The notes beneath the pieces are model-generated. The model ran no database searches and was not told the origin of the DNA. It saw only the letters and a list, made by a program, of their open reading frames with translations. The position numbers and the translations under genes are program-made. Below are positions 1 through 15,849 of a stretch of 64,000 nucleotides of DNA, piece after piece (positions within the stretch are counted from its first letter, which is position 1; each line of letters starts with the position of its first letter). The DNA is from Cucumis sativus (Eukaryota > Streptophyta > Magnoliopsida > Cucurbitales > Cucurbitaceae), in the NCBI RefSeq assembly GCF_000004075.3, contig NC_026655.2:32101489-32165488 (forward strand). Reading direction: 5' to 3'.

Positions 1-225
1 TATTTAAGCTTAAAAATTAAGTTTAAAAGTAACCAAAATTTGAGCCAAAATCACTAAAACTTTAAAATAAACTTTAACTAACCCAAATTTAGGTGCCATG
101 GGCTGGTGACATCTCCATGTTAGCAAGGATGAGTGTGATAGGGGGACTTAGGGGCGTGATAAGGCAAGCAACATGCGTGTTAGGGGGCCTCTTGACCATG
201 AGAACCTAGAAGCCATAAACAAGAA

Positions 226-370
226 AAGCATATTGAACGCAAGTACCATCTTATCAGAAAAATGATACATCGTGGTGATGTTGTGGTGACTTAGATACCT
301 TTTGAGCAAAACATTGATGATCCATTTACAAAAACCATTGTTGCCAAAGTGTTTGAGGGTCATCTATAAA
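226..370 (+). pseudogene. Copia pol 3' end (RNase H C-terminus), degraded
   Basis: Frame-by-frame reading gives a stretch beginning KHIERKYHLI, followed by GDVVVT, a TAG stop, then DDPFTKTIVAKVFEGHL and a TAA. This matches the conserved C-terminal end of Ty1/Copia RNase H, where the motif is usually ADPLTK or DPFTK. The in-frame TAG shows it is dead. The rest of the element lies outside the window to the left. A polypurine tract follows at about 402-412, as expected before a 3' LTR. Confidence 0.8.
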
Positions 371-401
371 TTTTAGGTCTACAATGTTTGTAAACTAGGA
401 C

Positions 402-530
402 AAGTGGGAGATTTATTGGGTATATGCCCTAGTTTATTGTATTCACATGTTTTATTGTACTCATATGTATTATTCTCTTCCGTTAAATGCAACATTGTTT
501 TCACTATGAGTTTTATTCCAAGTTGTAGTT
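402..530 (+). repeat. Copia polypurine tract and start of its 3' LTR
   Basis: The purine tract AAGTGGGAGAT lies just after the RNase H remnant. It is followed by an LTR-like start (TATTGGGTATATGCCCTAGT), the usual Copia order of RNase H, PPT and 3' LTR. The LTR reads for about 120 bp and is then interrupted at 531 by a different LTR family, which suggests a nested insertion. Confidence 0.55.
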
Positions 531-1085
531 TGTTGGAATCTATGTCCTAAAACTTATAATTTGTAATTTAAAATAATATTCAATTCAATAAAGTTGTTAT
601 TGAGAAATTATTACTGAAATTGAATACTAAAATATTGAATCCTATAAACTAAGATCTCAAGGTTATATTGAGTAAACTTGAAATTTATGTAGATACGTAA
701 ACATGAATCAAGTTCGAGTGTATAACCTAAACGGTTTATAGTATTTGAATAAGGTTGAACGCCTTATTCTGGGGACACTATGGATGCGACCTAATTTGTA
801 GTTAGTACAAGCAATGTGATCTTGAATCGTTCATGTGGAGACATGAATGTGGGAGAATCCTATGTAAAGAGTTTACATAAGACTGAAACCATGAAAAAAT
901 CTCTTTTATGTTATAACATCGTTTATTTTATAAAACTGACTATTTCGTTTATTGATGACATATGTAATTTAGTCTTAATCTTGAGCTAAGTATAAACTTT
1001 TGTTCACATGAGATTATCCTTAAATATGCATAAGTGAGGGCAACTCATCTAGCCCAATAAACCTTCCATTTCAAGGGTAAAACTT
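531..1085 (+). repeat. Long LTR family, copy A (LTR-like repeat)
   Basis: It starts TGTTGGAATCTATGTCCTAA and shares ordered blocks with copies at 34900, 40765 and, reversed, 60611. The shared blocks include a segment with AAACTAAGATC, one with CAAGTTCGAGT, and one with CACTATGGATGCG. The TGTTGG start is typical of a plant LTR. Similarity is clear to about 1085. Sequence continuing to about 2130 includes a TATA-like CCTATAAATA near 2033 and may be the rest of the same LTR. Confidence 0.6.
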
Positions 1086-2192
1086 GATGTTAGTTTTTTT
1101 TTTTTTTATTTGTGCTTTATAATAATTTTATGAACTATTGGTTTATTGTTTAATTATTTAATAAAAGTTATTATTCTTATTATTATTCAATTGCATGTTA
1201 TTGTATAGTAATATCCATGAATATGTTTTATATTCTAAATGTCATTAATCAGTTATTATTATTGGAACAATAATAAGCTAAGATTAATACGGGTTATAAT
1301 TGATAATAATATGATGATATATTATATATGTATTAACATAAATTAAAATCATATTTTCTTATTAGAGAATAAGAATTGGACCGACCATTTTTTGAGATTA
1401 TTACATGGACATGTGTCATAAACAATCTCAAATAATTGATTGTTCTTATCCTTAAACTTGAGATTACCATAATGTCAAACATAAGAATTAATCTATTCTG
1501 ATGCAATCAAATTTGATCTTTAATCGAATAATTATAAAGGTTGTACTCGGATACATTATGAATTATGTAGTTAACAATTATTAATCAAGATGAAATTTAT
1601 CCCTCTTGTTATGGAGAGGTATCTCTGGACCTTTCGATTAAGTGTGACTGTGGAAATACATGACCATGCTATAAAGGAATTAATAAGGGTATTAATGTCA
1701 TTTATTATTTCAGTATGCTTATTTATCGGGAAAGCAATTAAATTAGATAAGGTGACTATTCTATTAGATTATGTTAGATCACCGACTTAATTTAATATGA
1801 GTAGCCACAATGTCTTACTAGAGACCAATTCTGACTTATGTGCCATAAAACGAGTTATGAGCCCATTGTCATATTAAATTAACCAAACGGGTCACACACG
1901 AAAGAACTTAGTCAAATTTGTCTTTGGGCTAGATAATTAATAAGTCCAATTAGAGAATTGAAAACTTATTAAGAAATGTGATTAATAAGCCCAATTGAAG
2001 AATTTGAGCTTACTAGGAGACCCCAGAAAGCCTATAAATAAGACCTTAGCGTCTTATTTTACATCCAAATAAAGACATAAAATTTGTTATACATATAGAG
2101 AGTCGAAATTTTCACTTTGTGAGGTTTTGACATACCCAAATTCGAGAATGGATTATGGCAAGATGAGAATAGATTATGACAAGATGAAAGAT
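1086..2192. other. AT-rich retroelement-like DNA, no gene
   Basis: No coding sequence is supported; a 66-codon open frame at 1590-1790 has no recognisable features. A TATA-like CCTATAAATAAG near 2033 followed by a leader-like stretch suggests the U3/R boundary of a long LTR continuing from 531. Confidence 0.4.
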
Positions 2193-2197
2193 TGAGT

Positions 2198-2415
2198 GAA
2201 CTAACTTGCGTTAAGAAGGCAGTGAAGGAAGGTCTCATGTTATCAAGCGAATAAGTTATATGACCACCTCACTACGATATAACTCATCAAGCTATCTTAT
2301 ATGTAATGTGTGCACCTCTCGTAGTCGCTGAAGGCCACACTTGGTTTCCTTTCAAAATCAAAATGACTAAAATTAGCTAAATGGTTCATATCTAGTAATA
2401 CTTATTTATTCTACT
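2198..2415. repeat. Dispersed repeat, copy 1 (second copy at 46313)
   Basis: About 220 bp starting GAACTAACTTGCGTTAAG aligns along its length with 46313-46531. Shared blocks include GGCGAATAAG versus AGCGAATAAG, ACCACCTCA-TACGATATAA and CACCTCTCG versus GCTCCTCTCG. The class is unknown; it has no coding potential and is probably part of a retroelement LTR. Confidence 0.6.
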
Positions 2416-2574
2416 TTTTTTTTTTTGTCATATGCAATTTCCCTAAAATTAATGTCATCTATAATAATGCCAATTTTTTAAATTTTCTCTTGAGAATTTT
2501 TTATTTTTTATTTTTGTTATTTTCGATAAGAATGGTTTTCTTTAGCTATACATCACAGTTCCTATTTTTTCTTT

Positions 2575-2601
2575 TGGGCTGGGCCCTAATCGCGATGGGC
2601 C
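2575..2601 (+). promoter_or_regulatory. Cluster of site II (TGGGCY) promoter elements
   Basis: TGGGCT (2575-2580), TGGGCC (2580-2585) and TGGGCC (2596-2601) lie about 320 bp upstream of the proteasome alpha-5 start codon. Site II elements are typical of plant housekeeping promoters (proteasome, ribosomal and mitochondrial genes), usually as TCP-factor sites. No strong TATA box is seen here. Confidence 0.55.
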
Positions 2602-2915
2602 TGTATGAGCGGGGCAAAAACGGGTAAACCCAAAACCTGATGGAGTCCGAAATCAACCCGAAGAAAACCCCCGCACCATAATCATCTTGCTTCGCAAGAA
2701 AGGGTCTGCTTAAAGCTTACTGAACAACGCTGTTGTTGCTGCTTCTTCTTCTTCTTCCTATACTGCTTCAGGCAAGTAGATCTCTCTCTTCCTTCCACAG
2801 ACTCTCCTGCTTTTTCTCTATTCGAATTTATTGGAAATTTGGCGTTTTTGTTTTTGTTCTGATTTCTCAAGTGTTTGTGCAGAATCTACCAGGTTTCTTC
2901 ATTTCAATTGCAAAA

Positions 2916-6697
<3,782 letters not shown>

Positions 6698-7801
6698 GGG
6701 GGGTTCTTTCGAAAATCTTCTGGACTGCTGTTATGTTTCTTGTCACTGGCATGTATTTGTACTCTTTGAATGGTGAGGGAGAATCTGAGGTTTTCGGCTA
6801 CTTTCGAAGCTATTGGTGATGTGTTTACTGATAGCTTACAAATTAAATATGGGACATTCTTGATGGGTTATTGCAAACTTAGATGAACAATTTGATTAGT
6901 CCTTTTACGAAAGCCCTGATCATTATATTCTGAAACGCCATTTTGTTTCAAAACGTGAGAATATCTTGTGGCAAACAGGAAATATTCGAGTTAGCAGCAA
7001 GCAGATTCATTGTTTCTATACTTTTTCTTCGTCTTCACATTTTTGTTTTAGTGTTACTCTTAGAATTATATTTAGGTCAAAGTTAGCTTAGTTAGTTGGG
7101 TGATAGTTGGCGTGCCTTTCCATCTTTTAAGGTGAGATGTTTGTTCTCCATCCACACATTTGTTGGTAGGAATGAGAACATTGAGATGGGGAGAAGAAAG
7201 GAATATAGAGGCTTCATCCTTTTATATGTATCCCTTGTTTTTACTTTTTCTTTTTGAATCTTTTAATTATTTTTTTTCTCTCCTTTCGAATTCTTGAAAG
7301 AATAGAAAGTACATGGAACTCTATCCTCTCCTTTTTTCAATATACAGTCAAACTATTTTTTAGATTGAACATACTATCTAACTTAACTCAGGTTTAGATT
7401 GTTAATGGATCACATCTTAGTCACGTAGATTTTGATGCATATATATATAAAAATCATAGTATTTTATTTAAAAGATTAACTTATAATAGTTAAAGTAGTT
7501 AAAATAAAATAAAGTGCAAAACTGTTTACTTGTATTGAACCATTTGAAAAGGAAAAAAGCAAAAAAAAAAAAGCCTAAATTAATAAAAAGATATTAATTG
7601 GTGTACTTTTGTATCCATTTGAAAGGATCAGCATAAAAGATTCTTGTGTCTAGCTTAAACGATTTTGTACTCTATATCTAATCTAAATGATATTTTACCG
7701 TTTTTAAAAAAATGTCTTTATAAAAAAGATGATGTCGAAAATGAAAAAATTATTGTTTTTATGAAAAAGATGATACCGAAGATATACAGTAAGGTAACTC
7801 T
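6698..7801. other. alpha-5 3' UTR and intergenic DNA
   Basis: The first few hundred bases are presumably the alpha-5 3' UTR; no single polyadenylation signal stands out. The remainder is AT-rich with homopolymer runs (an A-run near 7560). A small open frame from 7665 runs into the tandem duplication and is not credible as a gene. Confidence 0.5.
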
Positions 7802-8122
7802 GACTACGTATAACACAAAAAAGAATCTTGTCCTAAATGATAACATAAGCCATCAAATTTCGATTATAAAAACATTTAAGAATTTAATTGCAAAATAAAG
7901 AGAGTTGATATACTTATATGACTCCCAAATATATGATATGCATCATAATTGAATGACTTAGGACTACGTATAACACAAAAAAGAATCTTGTCCTAAATGA
8001 TAACATAAGCCATCAAATTTCGATTATAAAAACATTTAAGAATTTAATTGCAAAATAAAGAGAGTTGATATACTTATATGACTCCCAAATATATGATATG
8101 CATCATAATTGAATGACTTAGG
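7802..8122. repeat. 160-bp tandem duplication, two exact copies
   Basis: The block starting GACTACGTATAACACAAAA at 7802 recurs at 7962. Both copies run through the same internal sequence to CATAATTGAATGACTTAGG. By eye I see no mismatch, so the duplication looks very recent or is an assembly artefact. No coding function. Confidence 0.9.
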
Positions 8123-9660
8123 AACAAAACAACATATTTAGATTGATAACAGAAAGTAACGGAGAGAATTCATTTACGAATAAAAATTCCAAAACAGTTT
8201 AACCAAAAAAATACTAACTACTATATGGCTCAACTCATAAAGATTATTTGCAAGACCTACAATTATGACTCTCCCACAACACCTACTACACCAAACTGTA
8301 GCTTTCTTTTTCAAATAAGAAGGAGTTCTCTTTTTCTTAGGCCTCCTAGCAGGATCTTTGTCTTTAGAAGGAATAACTGGATTAGCATAACTTGGTGCAT
8401 ATTTGTAAATTGTTCTACATTGCTAATAAAAATGTTTTTTCGTCCTATATAATAGAGCAAAATTTGAAACATGGTAAAATTGATGAGTGAGCGTATGTAT
8501 ATGAAGCTTCCTTGAGGACAATGCAATGCATGCAATGGAGCATGAGATCAAATCAAGGTCTCACCGTCGACAAGAGCAAGTACAGTCTTGGATGTTGACA
8601 AAAAACTATTTTGTCTATGATACACTTCAAACTCACGTTGATTTATGAGATAAATCTGGCAACAAATAATTATGAAGGTAAGTTAGAAATTATACTCTTA
8701 ATAATGATGAATAAAGTTTTTGAAATAAAATAAGCCTTACATTCATTGCTCGACTCTCCTTTAATGCTTCTCGAATTATATATCCTTGACATATGTGATA
8801 AGATGTGTACGTTGGAAACTCCAATAAGTACGGCATTCATATAACCAATCTAAGCCACAAGACATTATTATATTCAATAATTCGAATTAGATTAGAACTA
8901 TGACAAGCAAGCTAGTAAACCATCAAACGAGACACAACAAGATTGGAAGAGGGAAAAAACTTACCTTGAATATAATCAATAAATTATTAGAATAAAGAAT
9001 TAGATGTAAACCAAAACAAAACGACATTTACCATTAAAAAAATAAACTTATTCGTTGTAGAGCCATTACAAACAAGAAAAGAAAATGAGGAAAAATAAAA
9101 AGTTTGCTACTAGTTTTAATTTTATTTAAATAATATGTTGATTTCCAAAATCAATAAAAAAACATTTAGATGAATGGAATACATTTTTTGGATAGTTTAG
9201 ATAAATGGAACTCAATCTAATAAGACAGCTTTAAAACATTAAAATAAATAAAATAAATTTAATACAAGAAATTCTATTAAAACTAATTTTTTTCAAAATT
9301 CTAGTAAATGCAGATATTATTGATTTGTTAAATATATATATTTGAACTTTAGAAAATAGAGATAAAGATTAATTAGTGATAAAGGTGAATATAATTTTAT
9401 TTAGGATATTACGGATAGAAATGTCATTCATATAGAAAAGATTTTGTTGAATATGATAGCGTTGATAGATTGGGTTAGGATTTAACACAATATGGGAATT
9501 AAAAATGCATCTATATTTGATATATATAGAACTTAATTTCTTTTAAAAAGAAATAGAAATAGAAAAAGAAAAAGAAAAAGAAAAGAAATCAACGCAATTC
9601 GTGTGAACATTCAAATAATAATAATATCTTTAAATATTTGGTTCCCTCTTTTCTAGTGGG
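8123..9660. other. AT-rich intergenic DNA, nothing recognised
   Basis: Short open frames at 8225-8452 (+) and 8311-8535 (-) overlap each other and match no family I know. A purine-rich GAAA-type stretch lies near 9550-9585, just upstream of the DCD gene promoter. Confidence 0.5.
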
Positions 9661-9663
9661 CAC

Positions 9664-9673
9664 CTATAAATAG
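9664..9673 (+). promoter_or_regulatory. TATA box of the DCD-domain gene
   Basis: CTATAAATAG is a near-perfect plant TATA box. Transcription would start about 30 bases downstream, near 9695-9700, giving a pyrimidine-rich leader (9700-9869) typical of plant 5' UTRs. Confidence 0.65.
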
Positions 9674-9869
9674 AACGAATACAATAGCAACCGTTTTCTG
9701 TTCTCAGTTTCTTCTCGAATCTCTCCTTCTCGCTTTTCCCAACTTTCTTCTTCTTCCTCTCTTCTCTTTGAATATCCCTCTCTTCTTTTCATCTTCAATA
9801 CTCAACTTCTCTAATGCTCCTTTGATTCCTTCACTGCTTTCACCTTTTGGAAACCAACGAGCCTTTCAG

Positions 9870-10855
9870 GTCCCTCTCTCGCCGACGCTGTTCTATTGAT
9901 TTTTTTTTTTGTCTATTGTATTTTGATTCCACTATGAGCCTTCTGCGCATTCTCTGTTTTTTTTTCTTCTTTTTCTGTTGAAACTTAGATCTTTAGAGAA
10001 CTATTTGAATTTAGGGTATTGAATTGGCAGTGTAGTGATCCACAGTCTTGCATTTGCTTAGGTTTTTCTTCGTTTTCTTTTCATTTGTGTGTGTGTGTGT
10101 GTGTGTGTGTGTTTTTTTTTTGATTTGATGATTGCTTATTGATCGTTATACTTAAGCGGATTTAATTTGATGTGAATCGAGGGGATGGGGTTTTATGATT
10201 TCGTGTGTTAGTACCTGGAAAAGTTGAAGTTATAATCTGGTTCTAATTATATACATCTTCATCAATACGACATTATTACACCCACAAAATTTTACCAAAA
10301 AAATTAAGTTTTAATACGTTAACCAATAGTTGGAACCTTTTACTGGCGTATGCACTGGGACGCTTGTTCACTCTAACACATAACAGAAGTATAAAGGGTT
10401 GAAGAAATTGGGATGATGAAGGAAATTACGGCTGGATTCGTGTGAGGGAGGAAACAATTAGAGGGTTTTCAATTTCAACAGAGCAAAATCAGAGAGAGAG
10501 AGATAGCACAAGGATGAGATGCAATGAAGGATGTTTTGTTTTCACCTAGGGTGGTAAAGAGAAATCCTCTGGGAGCATTTTTTCGTTGTCAACCTATCAT
10601 TTGCATCAGTTTTAATAAGTGTGTAGGTGAATAATTGGTAGGCTTGCTGGTTTTACTAGTGCCAAATCAAAGGGAGAACAATCTCCTGCCTTGTTGGGGG
10701 TCAGTTATCCTGGTGTTCATTGTCGAACTACACCAATCTTTCTGTTTTTTTTTTTTTGTCTTTTTTCTTCAAGTTACATGATTACCCTTTATTTTCTTAT
10801 CCAGTATTTAGATTTTATGCATTATAGTTTTTGGAATTGACAGCTTTTCATTCAG
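9870..10855 (+). other. Probable 5'-UTR intron of the DCD-domain gene
   Basis: The leader ends in CCTTTCAG followed by GTCCCTCTCT at 9870. A pyrimidine-rich acceptor ending TTCAG lies at 10855, seven bases before the start codon. Long leader introns of this size are common in plants. Inferred from splice consensus only. Confidence 0.5.
10086..10112. repeat. (GT)n microsatellite
   Basis: About thirteen TG dinucleotides, followed by a T-run, inside the probable leader intron of the DCD gene. Likely length-polymorphic. Confidence 0.9.
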
Positions 10856-10862
10856 ATAATTA

Positions 10863-13334
10863 ATGGGGGTTAATATGGAGAATAGTGCGCATGGGACTGT
10901 ACCAGAGTGTGGTGCAATTTTTATGTCAAATTGTGTGACCAGAGCAGAATGCTTCAGAAGGAAGTTATTTGGTCTTCCATATTGGTTAGGCGACTTTGTG
11001 CTACAAATTAAATCTGGGATGATTTTATTTCTGTTTGAATACGAGAATAGAGTGCTTCATGGTGTATTTCAGGCAACTTCAGATGGTGCAATGAACATTG
11101 TGCCCCATGCTTATAGCTCATCAGGGCAGAAATTCCCTGCCCAGGTAATGCATATGTGCATAACATTTTCACGTTGTTAAATTTTCTGGTCTAAGACTTC
11201 GTTCCTTCTTTCTAATTGCTATTGTTAGGTTAAGTTCTCTATACTTTGGTCCTGCAATCCAATTTTCGAAGATCGCTTTCAAAGTGCCATAAAAGACAAT
11301 TACTTTTCAGCTAAGAAATTCAACTTTGGGCTATCTAGAATGCAGGTCTGTTATTTTCCATTTTATTGTTGGATCGTTATGATTCATTGCCTACTCAAAA
11401 TTTCTCTTTGTGCTTGATTCAATATGTAGGTTCATAGGCTTTTATCTCTGTTTAGTTTGACAAAATTTAGTGATCAACTCCATACGAGACAGTTAAGCAG
11501 TGATCCATTCGAGTGTTCAAGTGATTACTTGATTTGTGAAAGCCAAAGTGTTGCTGATGGTAATGGGCCTATATTGAATGAGAGGTTACAAGGGAAACTA
11601 ATGGAGGGTGAAGACCAAGTTAATTCTATGCAGGAAAGTGCTCCTCTTTCCCATTATAATATCAGAAATATAATTCCTACCAAAGAAAGTGCAGTATACT
11701 GTCCTTATATGGTTACCAGAAACCCCACCTGTAGTTCTGGTTGCCTAGGCGGGGCTCAAATCACAACGCCCAGCCTCCACAGCCAATCAGACTGCATGAA
11801 TAGCATGGCTCTCCAATCGTCTGTATATTTTGAAAACATTATAGTTCCTTCTATAACTCAAAGTCAAATAAATGTGTCATGTTCTAATCCTAACTTACTT
11901 CCTTTGCCTATACGAGAGTTTGAACATGATGGAAGCTTGAGAAGGTCTATCGTAACTAGCGAGTACCCGTCCAATGGACTGAATGATTCCTTTTTCTCAT
12001 ATCAGAATGAGCAGGGCTTAACAAGGCAGGAAAACATGGAAATATATGTTCCTGTGACAAAAGAATTTCCCAGTCAATTACCTTTTGACTCTGTTGTAGT
12101 TTCAAGCATGCCCTCGATTGAGCATACAGCAGCGAACCATGGACAGGAGTGCTATGGATCTTCCAAAAGCATATATTCTGATCATGAAAGAAAGGGCAAT
12201 GTGTTTTCTCGCTTATCCTATCCATCTGATGCAAGCCTACAAGAATATAATGGCTGCAATCATGAGATGCTTTTTCTTGATCCATCTGTTCTTGAAGTTA
12301 GCGGGCAATGGAAGAAAACTGACCATGAAGTGCCACGTCCAAAACCCAATGCTGGTCGGAACTTTGTGAAGAAAAAATGCACAAAATCTTTGTTAAGTTC
12401 ATATAGTAATTGCTTTCAAGTGTCAGATGAACATGGGGCAATTAATGAGGACAGTATAGGTGGTAACAGTGACCATAGTGCTATAGAGATTCCATTTGTG
12501 AATTTCAAGCGGCGAAGGAAACATCTCAAAGTTGAGCACTGCACCCCAACTGGAGGGGAATTGTCAGGTCTGCAACAGAAAAGAAAAAAGTTGATTCGAC
12601 CGAGCTTTGCCTGTAGTGAGTTGCATGATTCTGGAGATACCAACATTGTTTCCCCAAGTTTATGTGGACCGAGCTTTGCCTGTAGTGAGTTGGATGAATC
12701 TGGAGATACCAACAGTATTTTCACAAGTTCAGGAGGCATGTCAATGGTTAGAGTCTTACGAGGAAAGTCTAATATCAATCATATAAATGAAACAGATAAG
12801 GCAGAGAAATTATATCCAGCTGTTGAATTGCCAGATACTATTTGGCTTGTTGATGACGACGAAAAGAATATTGATATTGAAACTGTAGCGACAGCCGAGA
12901 ATTGTTGCGAATTGAATAAAATCTCTGAAGATAAGATAGCATCCTCAAATTATATTAGTAATAGTGACCTAAATATTACCTCTAAAGATCTTATTGTAAA
13001 GGAGAGTTGTAAAAGTACTCATAATTGTTCAACTTCAGAGAATCACATGAAGTTCCAAAATCTGAATAATTCTGGTTTATGTCGACAAGAGTTGTCCTTG
13101 GAAAGTTCTGAAGTAAATACTGGGAATAGTTTTATAAGGTTTAATGAAGGCGGCAATAGATGCAATGCAAAGGAATTAATTTTAAGTGTGAAAATTGCCG
13201 AACCATTTCATGGTCCTGTAGCTGTGATAGAAAGCTCAGTTAAAAGCTCAAGCCCTTTGAACTCAGACTCTGAAAGTGCTTCTGAAGATGTTATTGAGAG
13301 AAGGAAGGAAAATAATGAAAATGAGGAGTCATGA
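10863..13334 (+). CDS. DCD (development and cell death) domain protein
   Basis: Three coding exons, 10863-11144, 11229-11345 and 11430-13334, with GT-AG introns, join to 767 codons plus TGA. Residues about 14-141 are a DCD domain: CGAIFMSN, TRAECFRRKLFGLP, LHGVFQATSDGAMNI, FPAQVKF and the closing DNYFSAKKFNFGLS...VHRLLSLF are all hallmarks of the family. DCD proteins are plant-specific and are linked to ER stress, hypersensitive cell death and hormone responses; the biochemical role is unclear. The 620-residue tail is Ser/Asn-rich and probably disordered, with no Kelch repeats seen. Two basic clusters, KRRRK at 493-497 and KRKK at 517-520, could be nuclear localisation signals. Residues 524-546 and 547-569 are a tandem duplication. 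An alternative start is Met5. The tail gives no clear functional assignment. Confidence 0.9.
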
Positions 13335-14339
13335 CCCAGAACCGAAGTATGATTCGGACGGTTCATTTAACCTGTTTTCCAGTGTTTCTACTATGAAACA
13401 TTGTGTTTTTTTTAATGAAATAGAATGAAACTGTTTTTTTCTTGTTGCAACAGCGATGTTGAAAATGCTTCTTGGTAGTGACACATGAAAATAGGAATCT
13501 GAATCACACTGACTGACTGACTGATGGATTAAAGAGCAGAGTTTACAGGTAATTTTTTGAACGTACAAACATGGTGGTTTGTTCTTCATGGGATAGTTGG
13601 GTGTAGTTACCATTAGTGTGGTAAAAGTTATTGTTGAAGTTTTTGTTATATTTTGAAGCATGAAATGTAGTTGGGAAAGTTTAGATTAGAACTGATAATG
13701 TTGTAGAAATGGAGCTGGTGTTTTTCTCCATGATCTGACAATCTCATGTTGGGGGGATACCTTAATCTCTCCCTTTTTGTATAAAATTTCTTTTTTGAAT
13801 ACAATTACTGAGCTCTCTATGCAAAAAAAGAAAAGTAGGATTCCTTGCCGTCATGTATGTAAGTAATGTTTGCCCCTTTTTTTTTGTCTTTTTTCTTTTG
13901 TAAAAAATGTCAATTTATATTTCTAATTTTTTCTATTGTATCAACTTAAACTGAATGTATCAATTTTGTACCCTCTATTGTCTTTTATTTTGAACAACAT
14001 ATCGTGGGAAACTTATAATTATATTAATTGAACTTCTAAACATTGTACGAACCAATTAAAACTCCAAGGGTTCGTTTGATATTGTTTTTCGTTTTCTTTT
14101 TTGTTTCTCGTTTTCTAAAAAATAGACTTGTTTGACCCTTGTTGTCATTTATTGTTCTTAAATTTCAGAATTTTTAAAAAGAGTGATCCAAAATTTGAGG
14201 TACAGTTATTCATTCCTATTTTTACATTTGGATTCCACCAAATGAAGAATTGTAGCATTTGCTCCATTTGGTATCAAGTGCCCAGCATTATTAGTCCATC
14301 TTCGAGCTTCACAGTATCAACTTTTTGTTTGATTTTGAT
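13335..14339. other. DCD gene 3' UTR and intergenic DNA
   Basis: The 3' UTR probably runs to about 13800-13820, where ATACAATTACTG follows a T-rich stretch. After that the DNA is AT-rich. From about 14068, GGGTTCGTTTGATATTGTTTTTCG resembles the edge of a MITE, but no partner terminus was found. Confidence 0.45.
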
Positions 14340-14359
14340 CTTTTAAGAATCAGTTTTAA

Positions 14360-14870
14360 ATATTAATATAAATAAAAAATAAAAAAATTAGAAAATTAAG
14401 AAAATAAGATTATCTATAATTTTCGTGTAACTCTACTATCTATTTATAGGCAAAATGATAAGTAGGTGGTGCTTACATGAATACTGAAATAGAAGTAGAT
14501 AGTTGTTTACATGAACACCGGTGGTGTGTCATATTGTGGCACATGAATAACAATTGGAGTAGTTATAAATTGTAAATGACAATAGAGACTACGAATGGAC
14601 ATATATTTAACACATTATCATAGTATTTATAATACTTTTCTTTCTTTTTTGAGGACTTTTATCTTTGGAATGCAAATGGCAACAGAGAATGGACATATAT
14701 TTAACACATTATCAAAGTATATAATATTTTCTTTCTTGAAGATTTTTATTCTTGGAATGCAAATGACAATAGAGGCTAAGAACAGACATATTTAACACAT
14801 AATCATAGTATATAGTACTTTTCTTTTTCGAGGAATTTTATCTTTGGAAGGATTTTTATCTTTGGAATCT
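14360..14870 (-). repeat. 3' LTR of the gag-only element, with triplicated U3 segment
   Basis: On the minus strand this has a U3 with three degenerate copies (period about 85-105 bp) of a segment containing AACACATTATCA and GGACATA or AGACATA on the plus strand, at about 14569-14870. A TATA-like element follows at 14443-14455 (plus strand CTATTTATAGGC). The right LTR has only one copy of the U3 unit. Confidence 0.55.
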
Positions 14871-15849
14871 ACTAGTTTATCACACGTCTAGTGTGTTTCA
14901 GATTCATTAATGATAATTTGTTATGTTGGAAAATCAATTTTTTTTTTTAACTTCAAATTCACATTGATTTTTTATGATCTAGATGAGCAATAATGATACA
15001 TTCCATAAGACAATACTGATATATTTCATGTAATTTTTTTTATCTTCTTCTCAATTTCTCCTTTTAATGTTGGAATCAAGATATTAATAATTTATGAAGA
15101 ATTGATTGTAATGATGTGGCGGAGTAATTGAAACATATATTGCACATTAAAAAGATTATCAAATGAGAAATATTTTGATTGTAATGACGAGCACTTATCA
15201 ACTGTTGGCTTGATACATAGATGTGACATGTAAAATATATGTCTCCACGTAGATGTAGGAAACTTAGCTCTTATAAGTAATGATCTAGAAATTAATTGTA
15301 AACGTTTTATAAATTATCCTACTAATCCATTACGTGTGATGGTAGACAATTATTGTAAAAGATATACAACAATTGTCAAAAGTCTAGGATGTAAATACAT
15401 CCGAAGATAATTTTTCTAACATACGTTTCTCATTTGAGATAGTAGATATAATATATAAAGATATTTTATTTCATTCTTTCTATCAATCTTAATATAATAA
15501 TCATCGCAACGTATATCTTTAAAATTCAATCCATTTCTCTTTTATTGACTAAAGAACAATGCATTATCAATTATGAATTTTGTTACTCTAGTCAAAATAA
15601 TATTTATGTTTTTTCAATCCCTTCGATTAGGTTTGTAGACTTGATATTGTATTAACTTGTAGACCTGATATTGTATTAACTTTTACTTACAACATTGTCA
15701 ATTTGAAAAAATATTTTTATTTGTTTGTATTGAGTGTGTGATTGTATTGTCGGTCATACATAGCTATTGTTTGCTCATTTATGAATCACCCAATGTACGA
15801 AAATGATGCATATTTCTTCATTTAAAAAGAAATAATTACAATAAGTAAA

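Noticed and set aside
12416..12778. 120-codon minus-strand frame (and 11956-12285 minus, 12118-12369 plus)
   Set aside because: They lie entirely inside the long DCD exon in other frames and show no family motif.
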